64,000 nt of DNA from NCBI RefSeq assembly GCF_026676115.1, contig NZ_JAPONB010000009.1, positions 62,001-126,000 on the forward strand, written 5' to 3'. Made by a program: the position numbers and the translations under genes. The stretch comes from Salinimicrobium sp. TH3 (GTDB taxonomy: Bacteria; Bacteroidota; Bacteroidia; Flavobacteriales; Flavobacteriaceae). Of the stretch, positions 25,658 through 33,669 are shown piece after piece. The number at the start of each line of letters is the position of its first letter. The stretch's first letter is position 1. Below the pieces are notes generated by a model. It was not told the origin of the DNA, did no database searches, and was given only the letters and a program-made list of their open reading frames with translations.

Positions 25658-27106
25658 TTAAAATGTTACATTCTGTTCGAAAAGTGGCAACGGCTCTTCT
25701 GTATACATTTTTTGATAAAGCGGGTCGTACATTTCGTTTTCCCCTAATACTTTAAGTTCTTTACTATTCACATTCATTGCAGGCACCCTTCCTTCAATTA
25801 TATCCAATACTGCTGCAAGTAGGGGTTCCTGGGGATCTCCAAGGATTCCAAGATTTCTAATACTCTCACTTATTTCAAAATCTGGTGTAAGTCCATTGAC
25901 ATAATCACTTACATTATTTGCATTGAGAGTTTTATATATCAAAGGTTGTACCGCATATGTATGCCCTGCATTTGCACCGTTTCTGCGGAAATTTGGCGAG
26001 TCATAAAGGGTAGTGGAAGCCTGGAATTTTCCTGTTGTGTTTTCGCCTACCTGTACGACTTCAATGTAAGGTTTTAAGCTGTTGATCAATAATTCACTCG
26101 CCGAAGCTGTTCTAAGGGTGGTAATAAAATAAACCTTTCCCAATCCAAGGCTATTTATCGCAGCGCCGGTCTTTATCCTGTCGTTAAAAAGGTTGATAAG
26201 ACTCTCGGGTGCAGTAGTTTCCAGAAGGGTTTGATAATCTTCATTCCACTGTTCCTTACTAAAGATCTCTCCTTTAAACTGTCCTGTGATCATACTTGCC
26301 AGGTCATTGGCAGTTTCGACAGATCCACCGCCGTTATATCGCAGGTCTACGATGAGATTTTCAACTCCTTCGGCTTTAAACATACCAAACGCTTCATTAA
26401 GAGCTTCATCAAAGCTACTGGTAAAGCCGTTATACATGAGATATCCAACATTGCCTTCAGGAGTATCTAAAACTTCTGCTATATAAACAGGGTTTGAAGA
26501 ATATTCTTCTTTTTGAAGCGTAACGGTTTCTCCTGTAGATGAGATCTCATCCTCATTTATTTCTGCAAGGCCTATAGAATAAGATGCAGGTTGAAGTAGT
26601 CGAAAATAATTTTCTCTTGTAAGCTGGACTCCATCAACTGTATTAAAAAGATCCCCCCTTTTTATACCGTTTTCTTCTGCTGAAGTATTTGGTAATACAT
26701 ACCTAACGTATCCCAGGACTTCCTCTGAAGTTTCAGAATAAGCGATGACTCCATATTGCATTCCATTGATAAGATTAATGCCATCCAAAGATTTTTCAAG
26801 CTTCCTGTAATCTTTTACCAAAAAGCTGAATTCATCATGATTGGCTACAAGACCATCGTAAAAAAGATTTTCTGGAGAGGCAAACCCTTTCAGGAATTTA
26901 TCAAGTTCTGCCTGTGTGGCAAAGCGGTCATCGGCAAGATCAGGAACATCTGCTTTGTAGAGATACATGTCATTCATTGCCCTCCAGATAAAGTTTTTAA
27001 TTTCGAGATCATTGGCTGGAATGAAAACATCATCAAGATCATCGTGACAACTTAGGGTAAAGAGGAGCAAAAAGAAGCTTAAGAGAAGGTTCCTGGTAGT
27101 TTTCAT
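25658..27106 (-). CDS. S41 family peptidase lipoprotein, copy 2
   Basis: A 482-residue paralogue of the following gene, with the same order of parts: lipobox FTLSC (Cys20), a cap beginning with FIWRAMNDMYLYKADVP, a PDZ-like domain (SAEENGIKRGDLFNTVDGVQL) and the S41 domain with DLRYNGGGSVETANDLASMITGQ-type core, Ser in RTASASELLI and Lys in TTGKFQAS. The short acidic linker of copy 1 is almost absent. A tandem duplication followed by divergence is clear. It is divergent from the ECF sigma operon, 133 nt away. Confidence 0.92.
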   Translation of the reverse strand: MKTTRNLLLSFFLLLFTLSCHDDLDDVFIPANDLEIKNFIWRAMNDMYLYKADVPDLADDRFATQAELDKFLKGFASPENLFYDGLVANHDEFSFLVKDYRKLEKSLDGINLINGMQYGVIAYSETSEEVLGYVRYVLPNTSAEENGIKRGDLFNTVDGVQLTRENYFRLLQPASYSIGLAEINEDEISSTGETVTLQKEEYSSNPVYIAEVLDTPEGNVGYLMYNGFTSSFDEALNEAFGMFKAEGVENLIVDLRYNGGGSVETANDLASMITGQFKGEIFSKEQWNEDYQTLLETTAPESLINLFNDRIKTGAAINSLGLGKVYFITTLRTASASELLINSLKPYIEVVQVGENTTGKFQASTTLYDSPNFRRNGANAGHTYAVQPLIYKTLNANNVSDYVNGLTPDFEISESIRNLGILGDPQEPLLAAVLDIIEGRVPAMNVNSKELKVLGENEMYDPLYQKMYTEEPLPLFEQNVTF

Positions 27107-27169
27107 AGCTTTATAGACAATTAGTTGTGTCTAAATTTAGTGGGAATAATTAAAATTTTTCAAATTACT

Positions 27170-27195
27170 GGTAACAAATTTGTTTTGTAACCGTC
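27170..27195 (+). promoter_or_regulatory. candidate ECF-sigma promoter of the sigma operon
   Basis: GGTAAC (27170-27175), a 16-nt spacer and CGTC (27192-27195) match the usual ECF -35 (GGAAC type) and -10 (CGTC) elements at the usual distance. The start would fall near 27202, 38 nt before the sigma ATG, suggesting autoregulation. Confidence 0.5.
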
Positions 27196-27239
27196 GTAAA
27201 GGAAAGGGGCAGTAAAATGCTTCGACCAACCAAACCAAA

Positions 27240-27755
27240 ATGAAACAGCATACTTTCATAAGTCTCATGAAACCGGTGCAGGACAAGATGTACAGACTTG
27301 CCTTAAGGTTACTTGTTTCCAAAGAGGCCGCCGAAGATGCAACCCAGGAGGTGATTTTAAAACTGTGGAGCCGAAAGGAGCAGTTAAGTTCTTATAATAA
27401 TCTTGAAGCATTTGCCATGACGGTTACCAAAAACCATTGTCTTGACCAGCTGAAGCTAAAACAGAACAATAATCTTAGGATCGTTCACAGCAATTACGAA
27501 TGTGGAGAATCATCCCTGCAACACAAGGTTGAGGTCCAGGATGATCTTAACTGGGTCCAAAAGATTATTGCAGGCTTGCCGGAACAACAAAAGATCCTTA
27601 TTCAATTAAGGGAGGTTGAGCAGTATGAGTACGAGGAGATCGCCAAAATGACCCAAATGAATGAGACGGCCATACGGGTGGCATTAAGCAGAGCCCGCAA
27701 AAAAATAAAAGAAGAAATGATTAAAAGACATCGTTATGGAATCGCAAATAATTGA
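27240..27755 (+). CDS. ECF-type RNA polymerase sigma factor
   Basis: A 171-residue sigma-70 family protein with only regions 2 and 4. Region 2 covers about residues 8-75 with AAEDATQEVILKLWSRK (the core-binding helix) and AFAMTVTKNHCLD; region 4 covers about 105-160 with LPEQQKILIQLREVEQYEYEEIAKM and the recognition helix NETAIRVALSRARKKIKE. It starts an operon with a membrane protein and two DUF4252 genes and overlaps the next gene by 20 nt, the classic sigma/anti-sigma arrangement. Confidence 0.93.
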   Translation: MKQHTFISLMKPVQDKMYRLALRLLVSKEAAEDATQEVILKLWSRKEQLSSYNNLEAFAMTVTKNHCLDQLKLKQNNNLRIVHSNYECGESSLQHKVEVQDDLNWVQKIIAGLPEQQKILIQLREVEQYEYEEIAKMTQMNETAIRVALSRARKKIKEEMIKRHRYGIANN

Positions 27756-28188
27756 AAAACTACTTGGTCGCTACTTCGAAGCGGAGACCACAGTAGCCGA
27801 GGAAGACAGGTTAAAAGCCTACTTCAATTCGGGAGAAGTAGCGCCTCATTTGCAGCAGTACATTCCTGTGTTCTGTTACTTTGAGCAGGCAAAAACCGAG
27901 CACTTAAGCAAAGAGGTCTCCTTTACTCCTAAAGCCGTCAAATTTTCGGCTGCTAAAAGGAAAGTATATTCCTGGGTGGCAATAGCAGCTTCCATAGCGA
28001 TACTTATGGGAATTGTAGTACAGCAGGAAAATCAGGTTAGTGAGTTTGGCACCTATGAAGATCCCGAACTGGCTATGCAAAAAACCCTTGAGGCTTTAGA
28101 AATGGTGTCCTTGTACATGAATTCGGGGACAGAAGACCTGGGCTACATTGAAGAATTCAATAACACTAAAGATAAAATCGTAAAATAA
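27736..28188 (+). CDS. single-pass membrane protein, probable anti-sigma factor
   Basis: A 150-residue protein with one transmembrane helix at about residues 75-97 (SWVAIAASIAILMGIVVQ), a cytosolic N-terminal part with a helix pair (IEKLLGRYFEAETTVAEEDRL, FNSGEVAPHL) and a short outer tail. The N-terminal layout resembles flavobacterial anti-sigma-like proteins encoded after ECF genes, where the N-terminal arm would hold the sigma factor. No CHCC zinc motif is present. Function rests on gene order and the 20-nt overlap. Confidence 0.7.
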   Translation: MESQIIEKLLGRYFEAETTVAEEDRLKAYFNSGEVAPHLQQYIPVFCYFEQAKTEHLSKEVSFTPKAVKFSAAKRKVYSWVAIAASIAILMGIVVQQENQVSEFGTYEDPELAMQKTLEALEMVSLYMNSGTEDLGYIEEFNNTKDKIVK

Positions 28189-28204
28189 TTAAAAATTAGA
28201 AACC

Positions 28205-28729
28205 ATGAAAAAGTTAACCTTAGCCTTATTGGCCCTTATATTACCCTTTCTTGCAAATGCCCAGAGCTTTGACAAGTACGAGAGCATGAAAGAAGTAGAT
28301 GCGGTAGTAGTAACGAGCAAGATGTTCAAGTTACTTACTAAAATTGACCTTAATGCCGATGATCCTGAAACCCAGGCGTACATTGACCTAATTGAGAATC
28401 TTCAGGAGATGAAAGTTCTCTCCACCACAAAAGAGGATATTCGTCAACAAATGGCTTTAGATGTCGCTTCCTATATTAAAAGAGGTAGCATGCAGGAACT
28501 TATGAGAGTTTCTGAAGATGGAAAAAATGTAAGGTTCTACTACAAGCCGGGTAAAAATGATGATTACGTGAGCCAGTTGTTCATGTTCATGGAAGGTGAG
28601 GAAAAGGACAAGCCAATGTCTGTTATCCTTAACATAACCGGGGAAATCAATCTTTCGCAAGTATCAAGACTGGCAAATGATTTTAAGATCCCCGGGGGGA
28701 AAGAATTGGAAAAAGTAGAAGTGAATTAA
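28205..28729 (+). CDS. DUF4252 family secreted protein
   Basis: A 174-residue periplasmic protein with a signal peptide ending at ANAQ (residue 20). The DUF4252 pattern is visible: FDKYESMKEVDAVVVTSKMFKLL, then DLIENLQEMKVLSTT and a late KNVRFYYKPGKNDDYVSQLFMFMEGE. The family is common in flavobacteria downstream of ECF sigma genes; function unknown. It follows the anti-sigma-like gene by 16 nt and its paralogue starts 1 nt after its stop codon. Confidence 0.85.
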   Translation: MKKLTLALLALILPFLANAQSFDKYESMKEVDAVVVTSKMFKLLTKIDLNADDPETQAYIDLIENLQEMKVLSTTKEDIRQQMALDVASYIKRGSMQELMRVSEDGKNVRFYYKPGKNDDYVSQLFMFMEGEEKDKPMSVILNITGEINLSQVSRLANDFKIPGGKELEKVEVN

Positions 28730-28730
28730 G

Positions 28731-29264
28731 ATGAAAAAGGTACTCATAATAGTGGTGCTACTAAGCCTGGGGGTTGTTTCATGTGACAATGAAACAACCC
28801 TACAGGAATTTTATGTGGAGCACCAAAACGACAACCAGTATTTGGCCTTTGATATTCCTGCCAGCCTTTTAACAGGAGATAATTCGGCCCTTAATGCTGA
28901 ACAAAAGGCCACTTTAGAGACCATTAAAAAAGTAAATATTCTCGGATTTCCCTTAAAAGAGGAGAATAAGGAAACTTATGAAACCGAAAAAGAAAGACTA
29001 ACCTCAATCTTAAAAGCCGACAAGTATAAACAGCTTATGCGCTATGGTGGAGGCAATCGTAAAGCCGAGCTTTATTACCTGGGAGAGGAAGATGCTATAG
29101 ATGAGTTGATCGTCTTTGGAAGTGATGACGAAAAAGGCTTCGGAATTGCACGGGTGACCGGCAATGACATGGATCCTGAAGCTATGATAAGACTCCTCAA
29201 GTCTTTTGAAAAAGGAGATCTTAATGTAGCCGGTTTACCCGATTTGGACGGCTTTCTTGATTAA
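28731..29264 (+). CDS. DUF4252 family lipoprotein
   Basis: A 177-residue paralogue of the preceding gene, but exported as a lipoprotein (lipobox GVVSC, Cys18). It shares the ordered blocks VKNILGFPL-type and AELYYLGEEDAIDELIVFGSD with its neighbour. Last gene of the sigma operon, ending 14 nt before a long palindromic terminator. The codons for residues 14-23, around the lipobox, form a 12-bp-stem hairpin in the message (28771-28800), a striking feature inside a coding sequence. Confidence 0.85.
   Translation: MKKVLIIVVLLSLGVVSCDNETTLQEFYVEHQNDNQYLAFDIPASLLTGDNSALNAEQKATLETIKKVNILGFPLKEENKETYETEKERLTSILKADKYKQLMRYGGGNRKAELYYLGEEDAIDELIVFGSDDEKGFGIARVTGNDMDPEAMIRLLKSFEKGDLNVAGLPDLDGFLD
28771..28800 (+). 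repeat. 12-bp-stem hairpin inside the DUF4252 lipoprotein gene
   Basis: GGGTTGTTTCAT (28771-28782), a six-base loop GTGACA, then ATGAAACAACCC (28789-28800): a perfect inverted repeat without a following T run, overlapping the lipobox codons 40 nt after the start codon. Confidence 0.9.
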
Positions 29265-29277
29265 AAACAAAGTATGT

Positions 29278-29324
29278 AAAAACAAAGAACCTCAAAAATG
29301 GCATTTTTGAGGTTCTTTGTTTTT
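29278..29324. terminator. long palindrome, bidirectional terminator between the DUF4252 operon and purB
   Basis: A perfect inverted repeat with two 23-bp arms (29278-29300 and 29302-29324) around a single central base. The outer part has A and T runs, so it can end transcription from both sides. Its centre is a copy of the AAAATGNCATTTT palindrome. It touches the last codon of purB. Confidence 0.88.
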
Positions 29325-30660
29325 AGATTCCGGTGTAATTCTGCGGAGTGATTTGTCGCAGCTCCTGTTTTATCTCTTCAGAAACATCCAGGTGTTTTAT
29401 AAAATCAGAAATGCTTTCCCGGTTGATCTTTTCATTTGTTCGGGTGAGGCCTTTTAAAGCTTCGTAGGGATTAGGGTAACCTTCTCTCCTCAATATTGTC
29501 TGAATAGCTTCGGCCACTACTGCCCAGTTCTTTTCCAGGTCTTCATTGAGTTTAGCTTCATTCAGCAGAAGTTTGTTTAGACCTTTAAGGGTAGAAGAAA
29601 AACCTATTAAGGTGTGGCCAAATGGTACTCCAATGGTGCGTAATACTGTACTATCTGTAAGATCGCGCTGTAAACGACTCACCGGTAGCTTTGCCGAAAG
29701 GTGTTCAAAAAGGGCATTTGCAATTCCTAAATTCCCTTCACTGTTTTCAAAGTCTATAGGGTTCACTTTATGTGGCATAGCCGAAGAACCCACTTCTCCT
29801 TTTTTGATCTTTTGCTTGAAATAATCCATGGATACGTAAGACCAGATATCCTTATCCAAATCCAGGATGATAGTATTGATACGCTTTAGAGCATCAAAAA
29901 GAGAAGCCATATGGTCGTAATGCTCAATTTGGGTTGTGGGGAATGAATGATAAAGACCAAGAGAGCCTTCAACAAAATCCTTCCCAAAGCTTTTCCAGTT
30001 AACATCAGGGTAGGCCACTTTATGTGCATTGTAATTTCCTGTAGCTCCGCCAAACTTGGCTGCGTTTGGAATATCCTGAAGGAATTTCATCTGTTCTTTC
30101 AGTCTTACCACAAAAACCTTTATCTCTTTTCCAAGACGGGTAGGAGAGGCCGGCTGGCCATGAGTTCTTGCCAGCATTGGAATATCTTTCCAGTCTACCG
30201 AGAGCTGTTCCAGTTTTTCAAGCAATACCTTAAGGGCAGGGATATATACCTCTTCCATTGCTTCTTTAATACTAAGAGGCACTGCGGTATTATTTATATC
30301 CTGAGACGTAAGGCCAAAATGAATGAATTCCTTATATGAAGCGAGATCAAGAGCATCAAATTTGTCCTTTATAAAATATTCTACCGCCTTGACGTCATGG
30401 TTGGTAGTTTTTTCAATTTCTTTAATCTTCAAGGCATCCTCGCTTGAAAAATCATTATAAATCTTTCTTAGATCCTGAAATTTTGATTCTGAAATATCAT
30501 TTAGCTGAGGTAGTCCGTGCTCGACCAAAGAAATAAAATATTCAATTTCTACCCGTACTCTATATTTAATAAGGGCCTGTTCACTAAAGTAATCTACCAG
30601 TTGCTGAGTTTTGGAAGAATACCTGCCATCTATGGGAGATATTGCCTGAAGAGAGGTCAT
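29323..30660 (-). CDS. purB: adenylosuccinate lyase
   Basis: A 445-residue fumarase-superfamily enzyme, splitting adenylosuccinate to AMP and fumarate and SAICAR to AICAR in purine synthesis. It opens SLQAISPIDGRYSSKTQQL, has the TTNHDVKAVEYFIK and HFGLTSQDINN blocks, the histidine block TRTHGQPASPTRLGKE-like (ARTHGQPASPT) and the flexible signature loop GSSAMPHKVNPIDFEN near residue 295. The length fits the E. coli-type PurB. It is preceded on the same strand by the sirtuin gene with a 74-nt gap. Confidence 0.96.
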   Translation of the reverse strand: MTSLQAISPIDGRYSSKTQQLVDYFSEQALIKYRVRVEIEYFISLVEHGLPQLNDISESKFQDLRKIYNDFSSEDALKIKEIEKTTNHDVKAVEYFIKDKFDALDLASYKEFIHFGLTSQDINNTAVPLSIKEAMEEVYIPALKVLLEKLEQLSVDWKDIPMLARTHGQPASPTRLGKEIKVFVVRLKEQMKFLQDIPNAAKFGGATGNYNAHKVAYPDVNWKSFGKDFVEGSLGLYHSFPTTQIEHYDHMASLFDALKRINTIILDLDKDIWSYVSMDYFKQKIKKGEVGSSAMPHKVNPIDFENSEGNLGIANALFEHLSAKLPVSRLQRDLTDSTVLRTIGVPFGHTLIGFSSTLKGLNKLLLNEAKLNEDLEKNWAVVAEAIQTILRREGYPNPYEALKGLTRTNEKINRESISDFIKHLDVSEEIKQELRQITPQNYTGI

Positions 30661-30734
30661 GAAATGCAGTTAAAAATTAAGGGTTAAAGATACATTTTCG
30701 GGCCCAATGGTAAAAAGTATTTGTTCTTTTAGTT

Positions 30735-31421
30735 TCATTTGGCTTTTTCCAGCAATTCCTGCACCAGCCTTGGAACTCCTGTAGACGCATTTTCAGCAAA
30801 GACCTGGAGGTGGCGGGTTTCCTTAACAGAGGGTTTGGGATCTATGAAATATACCGGTATATCATCGGGGGCATAATAGAGGAGGCCCGCAGCAGGATAA
30901 ACCTGCATTGAGGTACCAATAATCATGAGAATATCGGCTTTTTGGGTGATCTCCATCGCCGGTTCCATCATAGGAACTTCTTCTCCAAACCACACCACGT
31001 GAGGTCTCAACTGGTGGTTGTGTTCGCAAAAGTCTCCTGCGTTGAGGTCATTTTCCCAGTCAAGCACCAGGTTTTCGTTAAACGTACTGCGTACTTTTTT
31101 AAGTTCCCCATGAAGATGTATGACGTTTTTGCTGCCTGCCCGTTCGTGCAGGTCGTCAACATTTTGAGTGATAATATGCACCTCGTACTGTTCTTCGAGA
31201 TCTTTAAGTGCTTCGTGGGCAGCATTTGGTTTGACTTCTTTTAGCTGCCGTCTTCTTTTGTTGTAAAAATCAAGTACCAGTTCCTGGTTGCGCTCCCAAC
31301 CAATGGGAGAAGCAACTTCCATTACATCGTGACCTTCCCAGAGACCGTCTGCGTCTCTAAAGGTGCTAATTCCGCTTTCTGCACTTATTCCGGCGCCGGT
31401 GAGCACCACTACCTTTTTCAT
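30735..31421 (-). CDS. Sir2-family NAD-dependent deacylase without zinc ligands
   Basis: A 228-residue class III sirtuin removing acyl groups from lysine with NAD. Seen are the NAD loop GAGISAESGISTFRD, the Y53/R56 pair in FYNKRRRQ that marks succinyl/malonyl preference (SIRT5/CobB type), TQNVDDLHERAG and the catalytic His104 in HLHGELKKVR. The small domain that in CobB carries four zinc-binding cysteines has only Cys132 here, so the structural zinc appears lost. The rest of the fold (GTSMQVYPAAGLLYYA, FIDPKPS) is intact. Confidence 0.92.
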   Translation of the reverse strand: MKKVVVLTGAGISAESGISTFRDADGLWEGHDVMEVASPIGWERNQELVLDFYNKRRRQLKEVKPNAAHEALKDLEEQYEVHIITQNVDDLHERAGSKNVIHLHGELKKVRSTFNENLVLDWENDLNAGDFCEHNHQLRPHVVWFGEEVPMMEPAMEITQKADILMIIGTSMQVYPAAGLLYYAPDDIPVYFIDPKPSVKETRHLQVFAENASTGVPRLVQELLEKAK

Positions 31422-31541
31422 TTTTGATGGATTTTAATTTTAAAAAATAAGCAGATTTCTTCAGAAATCATAATGGTAAAGACGACTTTTATTATCTCCC
31501 AAAAAGGGTAAATTCAGGTAGGTTTTCCTAATTTCGCTGCC

Positions 31542-32198
31542 ATGGAAGAGAACCTTCAATTATTATCCTACCTGGAATCTTTTCTTACAGATAAGAGAAA
31601 AGAGCTTTTCAAGAAGGTTATTGAGCAGCGCACCAATCATTTTACAGTTGCCACCCAGGATGTTTACCAACTTCACAACACCAGTGCAGTGATTCGCAGT
31701 TGCGACGTTTTTGGAATCCAAAATGTGCATGTAGTTGAGGAAGTGAACCTAAAAAAGATTGACAGGGAGATTGCGATGGGAGCCCAGAAATGGGTCGATA
31801 TAAACCGTTATACTTCAACTGCCGATTGTATTGAGACGCTTCGGAAGAAAGAATACAAAATTGTAGCGACTTCACCTCATAAGGGAACTTTGCTTCAGGA
31901 TTTCGATATTTCGAACAAGGCAGCCTTGTTCTTTGGTACCGAAACAGAAGGATTATCGGAAGAGGTAATGCAGGAGGCCGATGAGTTTCTACAGATCCCA
32001 ATGGTTGGTTTCACCGAGAGCTTGAATATTTCGGTTTCTGCAGCTATTATCCTTCAGGATGTTAGCGCAAGGTTAAGGAATAGTGGGATAGACTGGAAAC
32101 TTTCAGAAGAGGAACAAATTCTTAAGAGGTTAGACTGGGCTAAAAAAAATTTAAAAAATTCTGCCGAAATTATTGCCCGTTTTGAGACATCACGATAA
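31542..32198 (+). CDS. trmH: tRNA/rRNA 2'-O-methyltransferase, TrmH (SpoU) family
   Basis: A 218-residue SPOUT methyltransferase. The three SpoU motifs are visible: the N-terminal Asn-Arg block HNTSAVIRSCDVFGIQNVHVVE, motif 2 LFFGTETEGLSEEVM and motif 3 IPMVGFTESLNISVSAAIIL forming the SAM trefoil knot. The extra N- and C-terminal helices match TrmH that makes Gm18 in tRNA. It is followed by the SRPBCC gene after 35 nt. Confidence 0.92.
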   Translation: MEENLQLLSYLESFLTDKRKELFKKVIEQRTNHFTVATQDVYQLHNTSAVIRSCDVFGIQNVHVVEEVNLKKIDREIAMGAQKWVDINRYTSTADCIETLRKKEYKIVATSPHKGTLLQDFDISNKAALFFGTETEGLSEEVMQEADEFLQIPMVGFTESLNISVSAAIILQDVSARLRNSGIDWKLSEEEQILKRLDWAKKNLKNSAEIIARFETSR

Positions 32199-32233
32199 AT
32201 TTATTTACATTTAGGTCCCTATAGTTAAAGAAT

Positions 32234-32761
32234 ATGACCCTTTTTTTTTATGTCATTATTGGCATTATCACCTTTGTAGCATTCCTACATGCATGGGCAA
32301 AGAAAGAATACAACCTTAGTCGCACCGTGGTGATCAACCGGCCAAAAGCCGAAGTTTACGCCTTCATTCGACAGCTTAAAAAACAACCCTTATGGATGCC
32401 CTGGTACCTGAATGATCCCAAGGTAGTGATCAAATTTAAAGGGGAAGACGGGAAAGTTGGAGCTACTTCTTATTGGAAAGGGAAAAATAATATTGAAGGA
32501 ATACAAAAGATCGTAAAAGTTAAAGAAGGGAAGGTGCTGGAAACCCAGCTATTGTTTATAAAGCCCTACAAATCCCTGTCCCTTAATTACATGGCTGTAA
32601 AAGAACTGGAGCCAGAACGCACAAAGATGGTGTGGGGAGTCAAAGGAGTCCATAAATTTCCCGCATCGGTTGTGATGCTTTTCTACGGAATGGAGCGCGC
32701 TTTAGGTGATGATTTTGAGAGGGGACTTTATAATCTAAAAAATCACCTGGAAAAGAAATAG
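32234..32761 (+). CDS. SRPBCC (polyketide cyclase/START-like) family protein, membrane anchored
   Basis: A 175-residue protein with one N-terminal membrane helix (residues 3-20) and an SRPBCC domain from about 28 to 172: the opening strand SRTVVINRPKAEVYAFIR, the conserved LKKQPLWMPW, then GKVGATSYWKGKNN. The hydrophobic cavity of this fold binds lipids or other ligands; the ligand here is unknown. Probably cotranscribed with trmH. Confidence 0.82.
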   Translation: MTLFFYVIIGIITFVAFLHAWAKKEYNLSRTVVINRPKAEVYAFIRQLKKQPLWMPWYLNDPKVVIKFKGEDGKVGATSYWKGKNNIEGIQKIVKVKEGKVLETQLLFIKPYKSLSLNYMAVKELEPERTKMVWGVKGVHKFPASVVMLFYGMERALGDDFERGLYNLKNHLEKK

Positions 32762-32790
32762 GTTTTTCCTGAAGCTTATCTGCTACACAT

Positions 32791-32823
32791 AAAAAAAAAT
32801 GCCGAAAATTCTCATTTTCGGCA
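32791..32823 (-). terminator. intrinsic terminator of the carboxypeptidase-regulatory-like gene
   Basis: TGCCGAAAAT (32800-32809) pairs with ATTTTCGGCA (32814-32823); on the minus strand the hairpin is followed by nine T, 32 nt after the stop codon of the minus-strand gene. Confidence 0.88.
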
Positions 32824-32854
32824 CCTTAGTTTTTCAATTTTTTATCGATCCAGT

Positions 32855-33610
32855 TTATCTATTCAGAACCTTGTATTCTTCATAACACCCACTCATCGCA
32901 TCGAGGATCTGCAGGTCATTGGCAGTATTAATAAAATCGGTTGAATAATTACAGCGCCTTAGCACTTCGTCGATATCCATCCTGTTAATTCCCAATACAG
33001 CCATTAATGTTTGCCGGTCAAATTTACTCTGCAACAGGTTCCTTATCTCGTCATCCTGCTTCATTTCCCTTAGCTTCTTCATTTGCTTTGGCTGCTGGCC
33101 AAAGATGTTGTAAAGGGCATCTGCCGGATTAAACACTGCGCCTAAGGCCCTCGAAATGGCATTTGGACTGTGTTCCCCGCCTTCATAACCCTGGTTTAAA
33201 CCGGAAATGCTATAGCGGTAATTCTCGTAAATAGGAATATTCTTGGCGTCAATTTCCAGGTAGCCTGTCAATTGAATTGGGCTCACCACAACTTCTTCAA
33301 GAGCAATTCCCAGCTCAGTCATTTTCACTTTCACTTCCCCAAACTTAAGCCAGTCGTTGGTAACTCTCACCCGTATGGATTTAAAACCCAGGTAAGAAAA
33401 ATACAGCGTATCATTTACTTCTGCCTTAATTTCAAAATTTCCTTCTTCTCCCGAAACTGCACCAATTACCTGATTAAGATTGACAATGTGGGCATTTTCT
33501 ATGGGCAGGTCATTTGCCGCATTAAGAACCTTCCCTGTCACCACAGTTGATTCCTGGCTAAAAGCCAGGAAGCTAAAAAGCAAAAACAGGGGAAATAAAA
33601 ATTTCTTCAT
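32855..33610 (-). CDS. secreted protein with carboxypeptidase-regulatory-like domain
   Basis: A 251-residue exported protein. After the signal peptide (MKKFLFPLFLLFSFLAFSQ) comes a CarboxypepD_reg-like beta sandwich at about 22-105 (VVTGKVLNAANDLPIENAHIVN, GNFEIKAEVNDTLYFSYLGFKS), the domain also found at the front of SusC receptors, and then an unassigned helical part of about 140 residues with two cysteines near the end. I start at the ATG giving MKKF, seven codons after the longer frame. Function unknown. Confidence 0.85.
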   Translation of the reverse strand: MKKFLFPLFLLFSFLAFSQESTVVTGKVLNAANDLPIENAHIVNLNQVIGAVSGEEGNFEIKAEVNDTLYFSYLGFKSIRVRVTNDWLKFGEVKVKMTELGIALEEVVVSPIQLTGYLEIDAKNIPIYENYRYSISGLNQGYEGGEHSPNAISRALGAVFNPADALYNIFGQQPKQMKKLREMKQDDEIRNLLQSKFDRQTLMAVLGINRMDIDEVLRRCNYSTDFINTANDLQILDAMSGCYEEYKVLNR

Positions 33611-33669
33611 GTTGTGATCTAAACTACTCACATACTTAGGGAAAACTGTACCAAAAATGTCTTAAAGGA

